NCBI GenBank assembly: GCA_937898415.1
Contig: CALDLA010000024.1
Coordinates: forward strand, 1-59,587
DNA: 59,587 bases
Direction: 5' to 3'
Origin: an uncultured Prevotellaceae bacterium
GTDB taxonomy: Bacteria; Bacteroidota; Bacteroidia; Bacteroidales; Bacteroidaceae
The notes beneath the pieces were generated by a model. It was not told the origin of the DNA and ran no database searches. It worked only from the letters and a program-made list of their open reading frames with translations. Numbering within the stretch: the first letter of the stretch is position 1; every line of letters begins with the position of its first letter. Made by a program: the position numbers and the translations under genes. This document shows, one piece after another, positions 38,098 through 46,910 of the stretch.

Positions 38098-40995
38098 TTA
38101 TTGTTGTTCTTTCCTGAGATAACGTCCCGGACAGTCGGCCAATAGCAGACAGATGGCCAGGAGGCACATCAGCGCGATGACACCCATGTTGAACGTCAGC
38201 GTTTTGATGTGGTGCGAACCCAAAATCTTCTCGCTGCTGTAGAAAGGGGCCCGCCCTATGTGGCTCTGGGGCGTCAGGTAGATGATACCAGCCCGGGGGA
38301 CAATGTAGTCGTCGACGACCTCAACCATCCGCGGCTGGTCAGCACCGACGACGCAGTCCTCCAACTTGATGTTGTAGTTGCTACGCTTCAGGTCGAGCAG
38401 GGCTTCCTTGCCGTTTTTGCGGATGTGGGAAGCCACCAGAGCATCCTTCTCCATCGTGGCCTTGTTGCCCCGTTTTACCAGCACCTTCTCGGCTTCTTTC
38501 ATATACTGGTAGAGCGAATGGTAGGAGTCGTCGCCCTCGTAGGGCTCCATGCCGCAGTACTCACTCAGTCGTGGCAGGTTGGTGTGAATCACCCGCAGGT
38601 GGGCAGGGTCCACCTCCTTACCGCGTTTCTTCTCGTCCTCCATGGTCTCCAACTGCGACTGCAGTTCGTAGAGGAAGGCGGCATTGTAGAATTGGTTCTC
38701 CTGCTTGGCCTTGTCCAGTTCGAAGTAAGGCTTCTCGTATTCATTATCGGTGAACGACGTGACGGCCAGCGCCTCGTAGCTCCATCTCGACGGGATGAGG
38801 TCGCCTATCAACGGTACGTTGCCAGTGGTGCTCTTGGGCGTCAGGTCGCTAAAGCTGACCACCAGTCCGCAGAGCAGAATCTGGGGTATCAGCAACATCG
38901 GTATGCTGATGTAGATAGCTACCACCGAGTTGAGACATTGCGACAGGATGAGTCCCGTGAGGTTGGCCAGCAGGGCTGTCATGAACAGGATGAGCCACCA
39001 CGTGCTGAAGAGTCCCAGTCCCATAATGGTGTTACCAATGACGATGAACAGCAGTGTCTGTATCAGCGACACCCCGGCCATGAAGATAATCTTCGACCAG
39101 ATGTAACTGCCATACGACAACTGCAGGAATTTTTCGCGTTTCAGCAGGGCGCGGTCCTTGATAATTTCCTCGGCGCTGCCGCTCATACCGATGAACGTGG
39201 CCACGATGACCGCCATGAAGAAGTAGCTCACCAGGTTTTTGTTATCCATCACCGTGTAGCCCTCAGTTGGTGCATAGCGGGTCAGTAGCGAGCAGATAAC
39301 TGCCAGCACGGGAGCTTCGAGCAGCGCGATGCACAGATACTGTATGTTGGTCACCTTCGTCTTGATGTTGCGCTGTAGGAAGATGAGGAACTGCTTCAGC
39401 ACTCCCGGCTTCTTCTGGTCCGACGGCGGTACGTCGCTGATCGCTGGCTCGGGCAACTTGGGCTGGTTGTTCAGGTAGAGCTCATGCCACTCCTGAGGTG
39501 TCATCTTGCGCTCGTCCGAGAATTCGCCACTGTTGTTCAGTGCCTTCTCGTCGATAATGTTCAACACGATTTCCGGATTGACGTTGCCACAGGTGGGGCA
39601 GGCACTGGTCTCGGCGTCGGCGTAGCAGGCAGCCTCTTTAAAATAGGTAATAGCGTCGATGGGGTTGCCGTCGAAGACAGGATAGCCACCGCGGTCAAGC
39701 AGCCACAGACGGTCGAACAATTTATAGACGTCGCTTGAAGGCTGGTGGATATTCACCACGATGAGCTTGCCTTTATAGGTCTGTTCCTTCAGCAGGTTGA
39801 TGACTTTCTCGGTATCAGCCGACGACAGTCCCGATGTAGGCTCGTCAAGGAAGAGTACGGCAGGCTCGCGTATCAGCTCTAAAGCTATGTTCAGACGCTT
39901 ACGCTGACCGCCCGAAATGTATTTGTTGATTGGCGACCCCACTTTCAGGTCCTTGGCAGCATCCAGTCCCAGGTCCTTCAGTGTCTTCATGACACGACGG
40001 TCAATCTCCTCCTTCGACATGCCCTCGAAGCAGAGACGTGCGGTGTAGTACAGGTTCTGATAGACCGTCAGTTCCTCGATCAGCAAATCGTCTTGTGGCA
40101 CAAAACCAATCAAATCTTTTGCTGCCGACTCTGAGATGTCGTGGCCGTTGATGGTGATGCGTCCCTCCTGTGGTATCAGACTGCCGTTCAGGATAGACAG
40201 CAGTGTAGATTTGCCTGTTCCGGAACCGCCCATGATGGCCAGCAGTTCGCCGCTGTGCAGCGTGAAACTCAGGTCGTGCATGCCGTTGTCGCTGTTGGGG
40301 AAACGGAAGTTGATGTCGCGTCCGCAGAATTCCACCCGCCGTGCTTCACCTTCGGCTTTGTCCTTTTGGTTGTAGGCCGACAGGATGGAGGAATAGTAGA
40401 CGGGCTTGCCGTTCTTGCCTTTCAACACGCTGCTCTGCAGCCACACCTGATAGGCACCCGGCAATACGGGTACATCGTTCAGCAGTACGGTATCCGTTCC
40501 GTTGTAGGTGAACACCATCGTACCCGTCTCGGGGTTAAGCAATGTCTTCAGCTGACCGTCGAACCCTTCGGGCTGGTGCAGCATCACGTGCTCCGTGGGC
40601 TTGCTGTTCACGAAGTCCACAAAGTCGCCGAAGAGCTGTTCGCTGATATGAAACGACTGCGCCATCGCCTTGAACATAGGGTGCATCTTGTCTTCGTCGA
40701 TACCGCAGAACTCCATGATACGCAGCAGCAGCATCGCCTCCTCGTTGGCGCGAATCTTGCCGTGAAGGTTAGTACATATAAGGTCAACCGTCTTCTCGGT
40801 GTCCAGATTGTCGCTCATCTCGTAGACGCCACGCATGTCGCTGTACAGGTCGAGATACACGTTAATGTTCCTAATGCCAAAGTGGTGACGCAAATAGCTT
40901 ACGAGCATATTTCTTGCTCGTGTCTCATCTACTTGTTCTTCCTTGCCAAATAAGGCGAAAAGACTTAGAAAACTGGATAATATGATATCTGTCAT
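38098..40995 (-). CDS. ABCG-type ABC transporter (fused ATPase and permease)
   Basis: A 965-aa protein. Residues 1-130 are an N-terminal domain with homology to tellurite-resistance/TerB-like helices by appearance ('LICTNLHGKIRANEEAMLLLRIMEF'). The ABC domain has Walker A GGSGTGKST, signature ISGGQRKR and Walker B VLFLDEPTSGLSS, the pattern of the ABCG/White family. A cytoplasmic CPTCG motif precedes six TM segments in the C-terminal half (about 540-740 and a last at about 935-955), with a large extracytoplasmic or linker region between. Likely an exporter; the substrate is not evident. The TerB-like suggestion is tentative. Confidence 0.87.
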   Translation of the reverse strand: MTDIILSSFLSLFALFGKEEQVDETRARNMLVSYLRHHFGIRNINVYLDLYSDMRGVYEMSDNLDTEKTVDLICTNLHGKIRANEEAMLLLRIMEFCGIDEDKMHPMFKAMAQSFHISEQLFGDFVDFVNSKPTEHVMLHQPEGFDGQLKTLLNPETGTMVFTYNGTDTVLLNDVPVLPGAYQVWLQSSVLKGKNGKPVYYSSILSAYNQKDKAEGEARRVEFCGRDINFRFPNSDNGMHDLSFTLHSGELLAIMGGSGTGKSTLLSILNGSLIPQEGRITINGHDISESAAKDLIGFVPQDDLLIEELTVYQNLYYTARLCFEGMSKEEIDRRVMKTLKDLGLDAAKDLKVGSPINKYISGGQRKRLNIALELIREPAVLFLDEPTSGLSSADTEKVINLLKEQTYKGKLIVVNIHQPSSDVYKLFDRLWLLDRGGYPVFDGNPIDAITYFKEAACYADAETSACPTCGNVNPEIVLNIIDEKALNNSGEFSDERKMTPQEWHELYLNNQPKLPEPAISDVPPSDQKKPGVLKQFLIFLQRNIKTKVTNIQYLCIALLEAPVLAVICSLLTRYAPTEGYTVMDNKNLVSYFFMAVIVATFIGMSGSAEEIIKDRALLKREKFLQLSYGSYIWSKIIFMAGVSLIQTLLFIVIGNTIMGLGLFSTWWLILFMTALLANLTGLILSQCLNSVVAIYISIPMLLIPQILLCGLVVSFSDLTPKSTTGNVPLIGDLIPSRWSYEALAVTSFTDNEYEKPYFELDKAKQENQFYNAAFLYELQSQLETMEDEKKRGKEVDPAHLRVIHTNLPRLSEYCGMEPYEGDDSYHSLYQYMKEAEKVLVKRGNKATMEKDALVASHIRKNGKEALLDLKRSNYNIKLEDCVVGADQPRMVEVVDDYIVPRAGIIYLTPQSHIGRAPFYSSEKILGSHHIKTLTFNMGVIALMCLLAICLLLADCPGRYLRKEQQ

Positions 40996-41042
40996 CTCTT
41001 TTCTCTATGCCCGACGAACCATCGTCTTTGTAATTTTGCTTG

Positions 41043-41145
41043 CAAATTTACGAAATATTTCTGATTGGAGTTTTGCTGTATGGGTTAAAAATGATTAATT
41101 CTTTTGCCAACGTAAAAGGGCGTTCTGTTATTTTTGCTAATTTTG
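41043..41145. promoter_or_regulatory. Divergent promoters (ABC transporter / STAS gene)
   Basis: Minus-strand -7 TAAATTTG at 41043-41050 for the ABC gene (start 40995); plus-strand -7 TAATTTTG at 41138-41145 for the STAS gene. The plus-strand box lies after an in-frame ATG at 41040, which argues against that upstream start. Confidence 0.45.
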
Positions 41146-41192
41146 CACGGTCAAAAAACAAGAAAGTACAATTTAAAAGTAATAATAACGAT

Positions 41193-41498
41193 ATGATGAA
41201 TACAACAATCCAGGAGAAGGATGGCAACCTGATAGCCTTTTTTGAGGGACGACTTGACACGGCTGCTGCTATTAAGACGGAGCAGGATGTGAAGCCTCTG
41301 TACGATAACACGGAGCACGACATTATTCTCGACTGTTCAGCTCTGGAATATATCTCGTCCAGCGGACTGCGCATATTCCTGAACATCCTGAAGAACTCCA
41401 AACCCAAGGGGTTGCATGTCTATATACAGGGGATCAACAACGAACTACGCTCTGTATTTGCAATGACGGGGTTCACCAACTTGTTCGAGTTTAAATGA
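41193..41498 (+). CDS. STAS-domain anti-anti-sigma factor
   Basis: A 101-aa protein (or 100 aa from the adjacent second ATG). The STAS fold is shown by 'GNLIAFFEGRLDTAAA', 'IILDCSALEYISSSGLRIFLNIL' (about 50-72, with the phospho-acceptor Ser in the ISSSG turn) and 'LHVYIQGINNELRSVFAMTGFTNLFEF'. The frame runs open to 41040, but the promoter -7 box and AT-rich non-STAS sequence argue for the start here. It is the probable target of the RsbW-like kinase at 36765. Its stop overlaps the alarmone synthetase start (ATGA). Confidence 0.9.
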   Translation: MMNTTIQEKDGNLIAFFEGRLDTAAAIKTEQDVKPLYDNTEHDIILDCSALEYISSSGLRIFLNILKNSKPKGLHVYIQGINNELRSVFAMTGFTNLFEFK

Positions 41499-42589
41499 TC
41501 AGTCAGCTTGGCGCTCATGGTGAAATGCTCTTGATGCAATACCGTGAGCGATTGCCCCAGTTGCAGCAGTTGGCTGAGCAGGTCTATGACTTGCTCCAGA
41601 AAGGTTTGTCCAACAAGGACGTGATCATCAACAGCATTGAGTATCGGGTCAAGTCGGAGCCGTCGTTTATTGGCAAGCTGGAACGCAAGGGCGGTAAGTA
41701 CAAGAGTATCGAAGACATTACCGACCTTGTCGGCATTCGTGTTATTACCTATTATACTGATGATGTAGACAAGGTGGCTGCTATCGTCCAGCGCCTGTTC
41801 GACATTGACTGGGACAACTCCGTCGATAAGCGTAAGGCGCACCAGTTCGACAGCTTCGGCTATAACTCTCTTCACTACATCTGCCACCTCAAGGAGGGTA
41901 GTTTGCCCTTTGAGATGCAGATACGTACTGCCTTACAGCACGTCTGGTCGGCTATTCAGCACGACAACGGCTACAAGGGAGTGATGCCGCCGATTGAGTT
42001 TCAGCGTCAGTTCAGCCGGTTGGCAGGCATGATGGAACTCATCGACGACGAGTTCAGCCGACTGCGCAAGGTGATGAGCGACTATCGCCGCAAGATGTTC
42101 GCATTGGTCAAGTCGGGCCGTCTTGACGAGGTGCCCCTGTCAGCCGATACGTTCCGCAGTTATCTTGAAATGCGTCCCTTCGACCGCTTGAACCAGCGCA
42201 TTGCCGCCGTCAATCAGGCTGAGATCATCCCCGTACCGCTCATGCCTTACCTTCCCGTCCTCGAGAATTTCCATCTGCAGACGCTCGAAGACGTGCATCA
42301 CTTCATCGAAGAGAACTCTGAGAATGCCTACCAGCTCGCCCTTTCGCAACTGGCCGTCACCGACCTCGATATTCTGTCAGAGAGCGTCGGTATTCAGAAC
42401 CTCTGTCTCGTTTATATGCTGAAGATGGGCATAGGCCGCGTCGGCGTGCAAATGTTCTTCGATATGATTAACGGCAAGCAGGACGGGAATGCCCAGCTTG
42501 CCGCAATTATCATGGAGCAGGCAGCTCGCCTGCCTTTCCTCCAATCCTCTTCTTCCGACACTACTTCAACCAGCGATCAAGCCAGTTGA
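41495..42589 (+). CDS. RelA/SpoT-domain (p)ppGpp synthetase (small alarmone synthetase type)
   Basis: A 364-aa protein. The RelA_SpoT synthetase domain spans about 30-175: Arg51-Val-Lys-Ser, DITDLVGIR (Asp77), GYNSLH at 122-127, and FEMQIRTALQHVWSAIQHD from 139. No HD hydrolase domain is seen N-terminal. The C-terminal half (about 190-350) is helical and uncharacterised, longer than in typical small alarmone synthetases. It makes (p)ppGpp or pppApp-like alarmones from ATP plus GTP/GDP or a related nucleotide. Coupled translationally to the STAS gene. The 3' end overlaps the convergent S9 peptidase gene by 29 nt. Confidence 0.88.
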   Translation: MISQLGAHGEMLLMQYRERLPQLQQLAEQVYDLLQKGLSNKDVIINSIEYRVKSEPSFIGKLERKGGKYKSIEDITDLVGIRVITYYTDDVDKVAAIVQRLFDIDWDNSVDKRKAHQFDSFGYNSLHYICHLKEGSLPFEMQIRTALQHVWSAIQHDNGYKGVMPPIEFQRQFSRLAGMMELIDDEFSRLRKVMSDYRRKMFALVKSGRLDEVPLSADTFRSYLEMRPFDRLNQRIAAVNQAEIIPVPLMPYLPVLENFHLQTLEDVHHFIEENSENAYQLALSQLAVTDLDILSESVGIQNLCLVYMLKMGIGRVGVQMFFDMINGKQDGNAQLAAIIMEQAARLPFLQSSSSDTTSTSDQAS

Positions 42590-44774
42590 AGTAGGTGCGC
42601 TGCCACAGGATACCATTCTGGGGTTTCAATACCCAATGGTTCTCGTCAGGGAAAATCAGTAGTTCGGCTTCAATACCCCTCATGCGGGCGGCATTGAAGG
42701 CCGACATTCCCTGTGTGGCGTTGATGCGGTAGTCCTTTTCGCCGTGAATACAGAGAATGGGTGTGTCCCACTTATCTACAAAGCGGTGGGGCGAGTTCTC
42801 ATAGGTACGGCGGGCATTGGCCGTCTGGTCTTTGTTCCAAGGTGCATCGTCGTACTCCCAGTTCGAGAACCAGTTCTCCTCAGTCTCCGTGTACATGGCT
42901 TCCAGATTGAAAGCGCCGTCGTGGGCAATGAAGCACTTAAAGCGCTTGTCGTGGTGGCCGGCTAAGTAATAGACTGAGAAACCGCCGAACGAAGCACCCA
43001 CGGCTCCCATCCTGTCTTTATCAACATAAGGCAGATTCTTGGCTGCATCGTCGATGGCCGTCAGATAGTCCTTCATGCATTGTCCCGTCCAGTCGCCGCT
43101 GATTTCCTCCAGCCACTCTTGTCCGAAGCCCGGCAGTCCGCGACGGTTGGGGGCGATGATGACGTAACCCTGCGAGGCCATGATGAAGAAATTCCAGCGG
43201 TAGCTCCAGAACTGTGAGACGGGGCTCTGCGGGCCGCCCTCGCAGAAGAGTAAGGTGGGGTACTCCTTCGCACGGTCGAAGTGCGGGGGTTGGATAATCC
43301 AGTAGAGCATGTCCTTGCCGTCGGTGGTCTTCACCCAGCGCTGGTCAACTGTGGGCTTGGCCAACTGGTCGAGTATCTCCTTGTTCACCTCAGTTATCTG
43401 AGCCACCTTCGTATCGGCGATGGTGTCGCCCGGGGTGACGTTATAGAGGTCGGCGGGTGCCGTGAAACTGTGACGTTCTGCCAAAATCTGATTCTCCTTG
43501 TTCAGCATCTGCAGCGAGCCGAAGTCAGCCCAGTCGTTGGTCAGCTGCTTAACCTCACCTTCCAGGTTGGTGCGGTAGAGGTTCTCGGTAGCGTGCCATA
43601 CACCTATATAATATATAGTCTTCGAGTCGGGGGCCCAGCAGTAGTCGTCCACGTTCGAGTCAAACGACTCGGTGACGTACGTCTTGGTGCCCTCCTTCAG
43701 GTCATATACGCAGAGGCGGTTGCGGTCAGCCTCGTAGCCATCGCGCTCCATCGAGAGCCAAGCCACGTAATGGCCGTCGGGCGAGAACTTCGGGTTGGTG
43801 TCGTAGCCGACGTTGGGCGAGAACTTCTGGTTGATAGGCTGATCCTTGAGCGTCTTGGTGGGGTCGATGTCTCCGTGGAAAGGTACGGCATCTTCCAGCC
43901 TGCTGCCAAATTCGTGGTCAGGCTTGCAGAGGTTCTGTGTAAACTCATAGTTGAACAGGTCGGCGGCTTCGACATCGTAGAGGAAGATGTCGGAGTCGGT
44001 AGATATGCTGTAGGACAGACCTGTCTCTGTACGACAGGTAAAGGCAATCTTCTTCGAGTCGGGACTCCAGGCCAACTGCTCCATGCCGCCGAAGGGCTCC
44101 ATGGGGCATTCATAGGGCTCGCCCTCGAGGATGTCCTTGCCCTCGCTGGCAATGGCGAAACCGTCGCCTACTGAGAATACGAAGGGATGCTGGATGGTTT
44201 CGACGTAGTGGTCCCAGTGGCGGTACATCAGGTCGGTCACCAGTCGACCGGTGGCTTTCGGTAGGTCTTCAGGATTCTTCTTGATGATTTCGTTGAAGTC
44301 GATGCTCTGCAGGATGATGACCTTCTTGCGGTCGGGCGAGAACATGAAGCCCTCCACCTTGCCCTCCGTCTCCGACAGCTGCTTGCGTCTTGAACCGTCG
44401 GCGTTCATCTTCCAAATCTCGCCGCCCTTCATGAAGGCGATGGTCTCTTCGTCAAGCCACTGAGCATCGGTCTCGTTGTCGGCGTCGGGGGTCAGCTGCT
44501 TCTGCTCGCTGCCGTCGGCGTTCATCATCCAGAGCACCTGGTGACTTTTGTTCTCCTCCACGCTGTAGTAGCCCATCTGGAAGACAATCTTGCTGCCGTC
44601 GGGCGAGGCCTGGTAGCCGCCGATACGGCTCATGGCCCAGAGTGCCTCGGGCGTCATCTGGTCACCTTCCAGTTTCACGGTTTGTCTCTCGATATTCACT
44701 TTCTCACTTTCGTTCTGTGTGCCGCATGCCACTAACATCAGGGCAGCGGTCGCAATGGTTACGATTCTTTTCAT
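42561..44774 (-). CDS. S9-family prolyl-oligopeptidase-like lipoprotein peptidase
   Basis: A 737-aa exported peptidase. The lipobox is LVAC (Cys17). An N-terminal beta-propeller (about 30-480, repeats such as 'WSPDSKKIAFTC' and 'FSPDGHYVAWLS') precedes the alpha/beta hydrolase domain. Catalytic Ser595 is in GASFGG, Asp681 in HGEKDYRIN, His713 in ENHWV. It cleaves small peptides in the periplasm or at the surface; the layout resembles DPP5/S9C enzymes used by asaccharolytic Bacteroidales, though the exact specificity is not shown. It lies 17 nt downstream of the glycosyltransferase-GH3 gene, in a yidC-led operon. Confidence 0.9.
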   Translation of the reverse strand: MKRIVTIATAALMLVACGTQNESEKVNIERQTVKLEGDQMTPEALWAMSRIGGYQASPDGSKIVFQMGYYSVEENKSHQVLWMMNADGSEQKQLTPDADNETDAQWLDEETIAFMKGGEIWKMNADGSRRKQLSETEGKVEGFMFSPDRKKVIILQSIDFNEIIKKNPEDLPKATGRLVTDLMYRHWDHYVETIQHPFVFSVGDGFAIASEGKDILEGEPYECPMEPFGGMEQLAWSPDSKKIAFTCRTETGLSYSISTDSDIFLYDVEAADLFNYEFTQNLCKPDHEFGSRLEDAVPFHGDIDPTKTLKDQPINQKFSPNVGYDTNPKFSPDGHYVAWLSMERDGYEADRNRLCVYDLKEGTKTYVTESFDSNVDDYCWAPDSKTIYYIGVWHATENLYRTNLEGEVKQLTNDWADFGSLQMLNKENQILAERHSFTAPADLYNVTPGDTIADTKVAQITEVNKEILDQLAKPTVDQRWVKTTDGKDMLYWIIQPPHFDRAKEYPTLLFCEGGPQSPVSQFWSYRWNFFIMASQGYVIIAPNRRGLPGFGQEWLEEISGDWTGQCMKDYLTAIDDAAKNLPYVDKDRMGAVGASFGGFSVYYLAGHHDKRFKCFIAHDGAFNLEAMYTETEENWFSNWEYDDAPWNKDQTANARRTYENSPHRFVDKWDTPILCIHGEKDYRINATQGMSAFNAARMRGIEAELLIFPDENHWVLKPQNGILWQRTYFNWLDRWLK

Positions 44775-44791
44775 ATTCTTCTAATTTAGTA

Positions 44792-46861
44792 TTAGTAGAT
44801 TGTGAATGTAATCTTGTCCATCGTTGTCTCCTTTAGGCAGACAATATGGTCAGTTACATAGCGATACAGCCCAGCGCTGTTAGTCACCACCAACTGATAG
44901 GGAACGTCTGGCTTCGTCTCAGTAGACAGAACGGTTGCAGCATTGGGTTCCTCCAGTGACAGATACTCATGGAAACTGCCTGAGGCGAGGGTCTCAAAAA
45001 GATCGCTGTCGTCAGCCAACGCCCGACCGTAGATGGTCTCTTCGGTGTAGTAGTAGCCGTTGTTGTGGGGTGTCTGGCCGGTAAACTCCTTCATGTGGGC
45101 CGTAGCCTCGTAACACTCGCCGGCTCCGAAGGCCACGATACGCTCCAGCTTGGGCCACAGCGCGTTGGCCAAGGGCTGTTCTGACTGGTGGAAGGCATAT
45201 TCCACCTCGCCGGCCCGTTGGACATCGGTCATTCGGAGTTCGGCCACCAGTTCGTCACGATGCGTCATGATGTAGTCGAAGAGGTCGGCTACGCGGCGTG
45301 TATCGAGTGCCACAATCTGGTCCACTTCGCGGTCGGCCAATGCATAGCGGCAGATCGTGCGCATCTCCTCGCGCGGCTCTGTCTTGAAGAACGAGTCGTC
45401 GGGCATCGAGAAGTCGGCACGGCGCTTACCACGTGCATAGTGGTAGTACCACATGTACTTCTTCACCATCACGCTTTCCAACGTCTCCACCGTACAACCG
45501 TCGTTGGTCTGCTGATGGCGCGGGCCAACGATGGCCACAAGCAGGTTGTGGTGTTTCTTCAGCGTGGTGGCAAAAGCCTCCATATAGGGCTGCAGATGAC
45601 TCTCGGTACAAGGCACGTGCTGTCCTTTGGCGTTGACCAGATAGTGGCGCGTCGGTTCTGTGGTCAGTATTCCGTTCTCGCCGATGTTGGTCTGCAAATC
45701 AAGCAGTCGCTTGTAGTTGTCGTAGTCGGTCATAGGCACCAGCCGCTGATAGTCGGCCAGTGTTTCTATCTGGTCGAAGTGGTAGTTGCAGCCATAGTCG
45801 GTTGTCAAATTGCTACGCAGAATCTTCATCATGGCCATCCATCCGTTCAGCGCGTCCTTCAGCATGGGACTGTCCGTCGGATTCTCCGGATTGCTCAGCA
45901 CTTCGCGCGGCAGTCGGTAGCTGAGGTAGCACTCCTCGGGCGTGTGAAGTTTCGACGGCGTCAGTTTGCGCAGTCTCTCCAGGTAGGGACGGGCCATGTC
46001 GCTCAGCGTGCGGCGCTGCTCCAGCGTCAGGTCTGAGGCCAGGTAATATTGTGTTAACATCAAGTAGAACAGATTGGCGATGTCGTTAGCGTCGACGCCT
46101 AATTCCGTGAGCTTGTCGATGGTGATGGCTGCTGACTTGAAGCATTCGTACAACTCCTTCATTGACTTCTTCTTGTCCTGCACGATGGAGCCGCCGTTGA
46201 TGAAGTAGTGATAGCCGATGAACTGCGGCAGGTAGCACACGCGGTCGGCCTTCATCAGGCATAAGCCCGTGTGCCATACGTCCTCGAGCCAGAGGATATC
46301 CTTCGAGCATTTGATGTCGTGCTTGCGCAGGAATGCCGTATCAAACAGTCGCGACGTCGTGAAGCCCCACAAGCCGGTGAACATCTTGTCCATCTGATAG
46401 TCGGCACGGTCCATGACGATGCGCCATTCAGTCTGGTTCCACGCCACTTTCTCCGTATGGGGGTGAAGGCTCTCCTTCTCTAACTCATATTCGCGGCGGA
46501 AGGTCACCACCTGCGAGCCGGTATCCTTCATCTCGCGGCTGGCCACCTCCATGCAGTCGGGAGTGTAGCTGTCGTCGCCGTCGAGGAATCCTACGTAGGG
46601 GCCTGTCACGAAAAGCAGACCGTAATTGCGCGGCATAGCCGGCGAGTACGTGTCGTCGTTCAATTCCTTGAGTATGACGTTCTTGTCGTCCTTGAACAGC
46701 TCCGTCAGCAGCGGCAGGTAGTGCGGCTGACAATTATGAAGCACGATAATCCACTCTATGTTCTCATAACCGATGGTCTGACAGCGCATGCCGTCGACAC
46801 ATTTCTGGAACATACCCATGTCCACGTTGTGGAATGGTGTAACTACTGATACTTTATACAT
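44792..46861 (-). CDS. Glycosyltransferase family 2 fused to GH3-like domain
   Basis: A 689-aa protein. Residues 1-230 are a GT2 glycosyltransferase ('KVSVVTPFHNVDMGMFQKCVDGM', DGDD at 94-97 as the metal/sugar-nucleotide site, 'WLEDVWHTGLCLMKA'). A helical link (about 230-320) follows. Residues about 330-689 look like a GH3 (auxin-responsive-type acyl-adenylase) domain: 'NIGENGILTTEPTRHYLV', 'WPKLERIVAFGAGECYEA', 'YYTEETIYG' and 'SAGLYRYVTDHIV'. The GH3 fold adenylates a carboxylate and joins it to an amine. The fusion could decorate a glycan or lipid with an amino acid or acid; the substrate is unknown. It sits between yidC and the S9 peptidase, which are usually closer neighbours. Confidence 0.82.
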   Translation of the reverse strand: MYKVSVVTPFHNVDMGMFQKCVDGMRCQTIGYENIEWIIVLHNCQPHYLPLLTELFKDDKNVILKELNDDTYSPAMPRNYGLLFVTGPYVGFLDGDDSYTPDCMEVASREMKDTGSQVVTFRREYELEKESLHPHTEKVAWNQTEWRIVMDRADYQMDKMFTGLWGFTTSRLFDTAFLRKHDIKCSKDILWLEDVWHTGLCLMKADRVCYLPQFIGYHYFINGGSIVQDKKKSMKELYECFKSAAITIDKLTELGVDANDIANLFYLMLTQYYLASDLTLEQRRTLSDMARPYLERLRKLTPSKLHTPEECYLSYRLPREVLSNPENPTDSPMLKDALNGWMAMMKILRSNLTTDYGCNYHFDQIETLADYQRLVPMTDYDNYKRLLDLQTNIGENGILTTEPTRHYLVNAKGQHVPCTESHLQPYMEAFATTLKKHHNLLVAIVGPRHQQTNDGCTVETLESVMVKKYMWYYHYARGKRRADFSMPDDSFFKTEPREEMRTICRYALADREVDQIVALDTRRVADLFDYIMTHRDELVAELRMTDVQRAGEVEYAFHQSEQPLANALWPKLERIVAFGAGECYEATAHMKEFTGQTPHNNGYYYTEETIYGRALADDSDLFETLASGSFHEYLSLEEPNAATVLSTETKPDVPYQLVVTNSAGLYRYVTDHIVCLKETTMDKITFTIY

Positions 46862-46910
46862 AAATCGTCTAAATCTTGGTGGCTCTTCTATCTGCGTCCT
46901 ATAGTTTTTA

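Noticed and set aside
41040..41192. Longer start for the STAS protein
   Set aside because: The extension contains the promoter -7 box and AT-rich sequence, and STAS proteins of about 100 aa start where MMNTT is.
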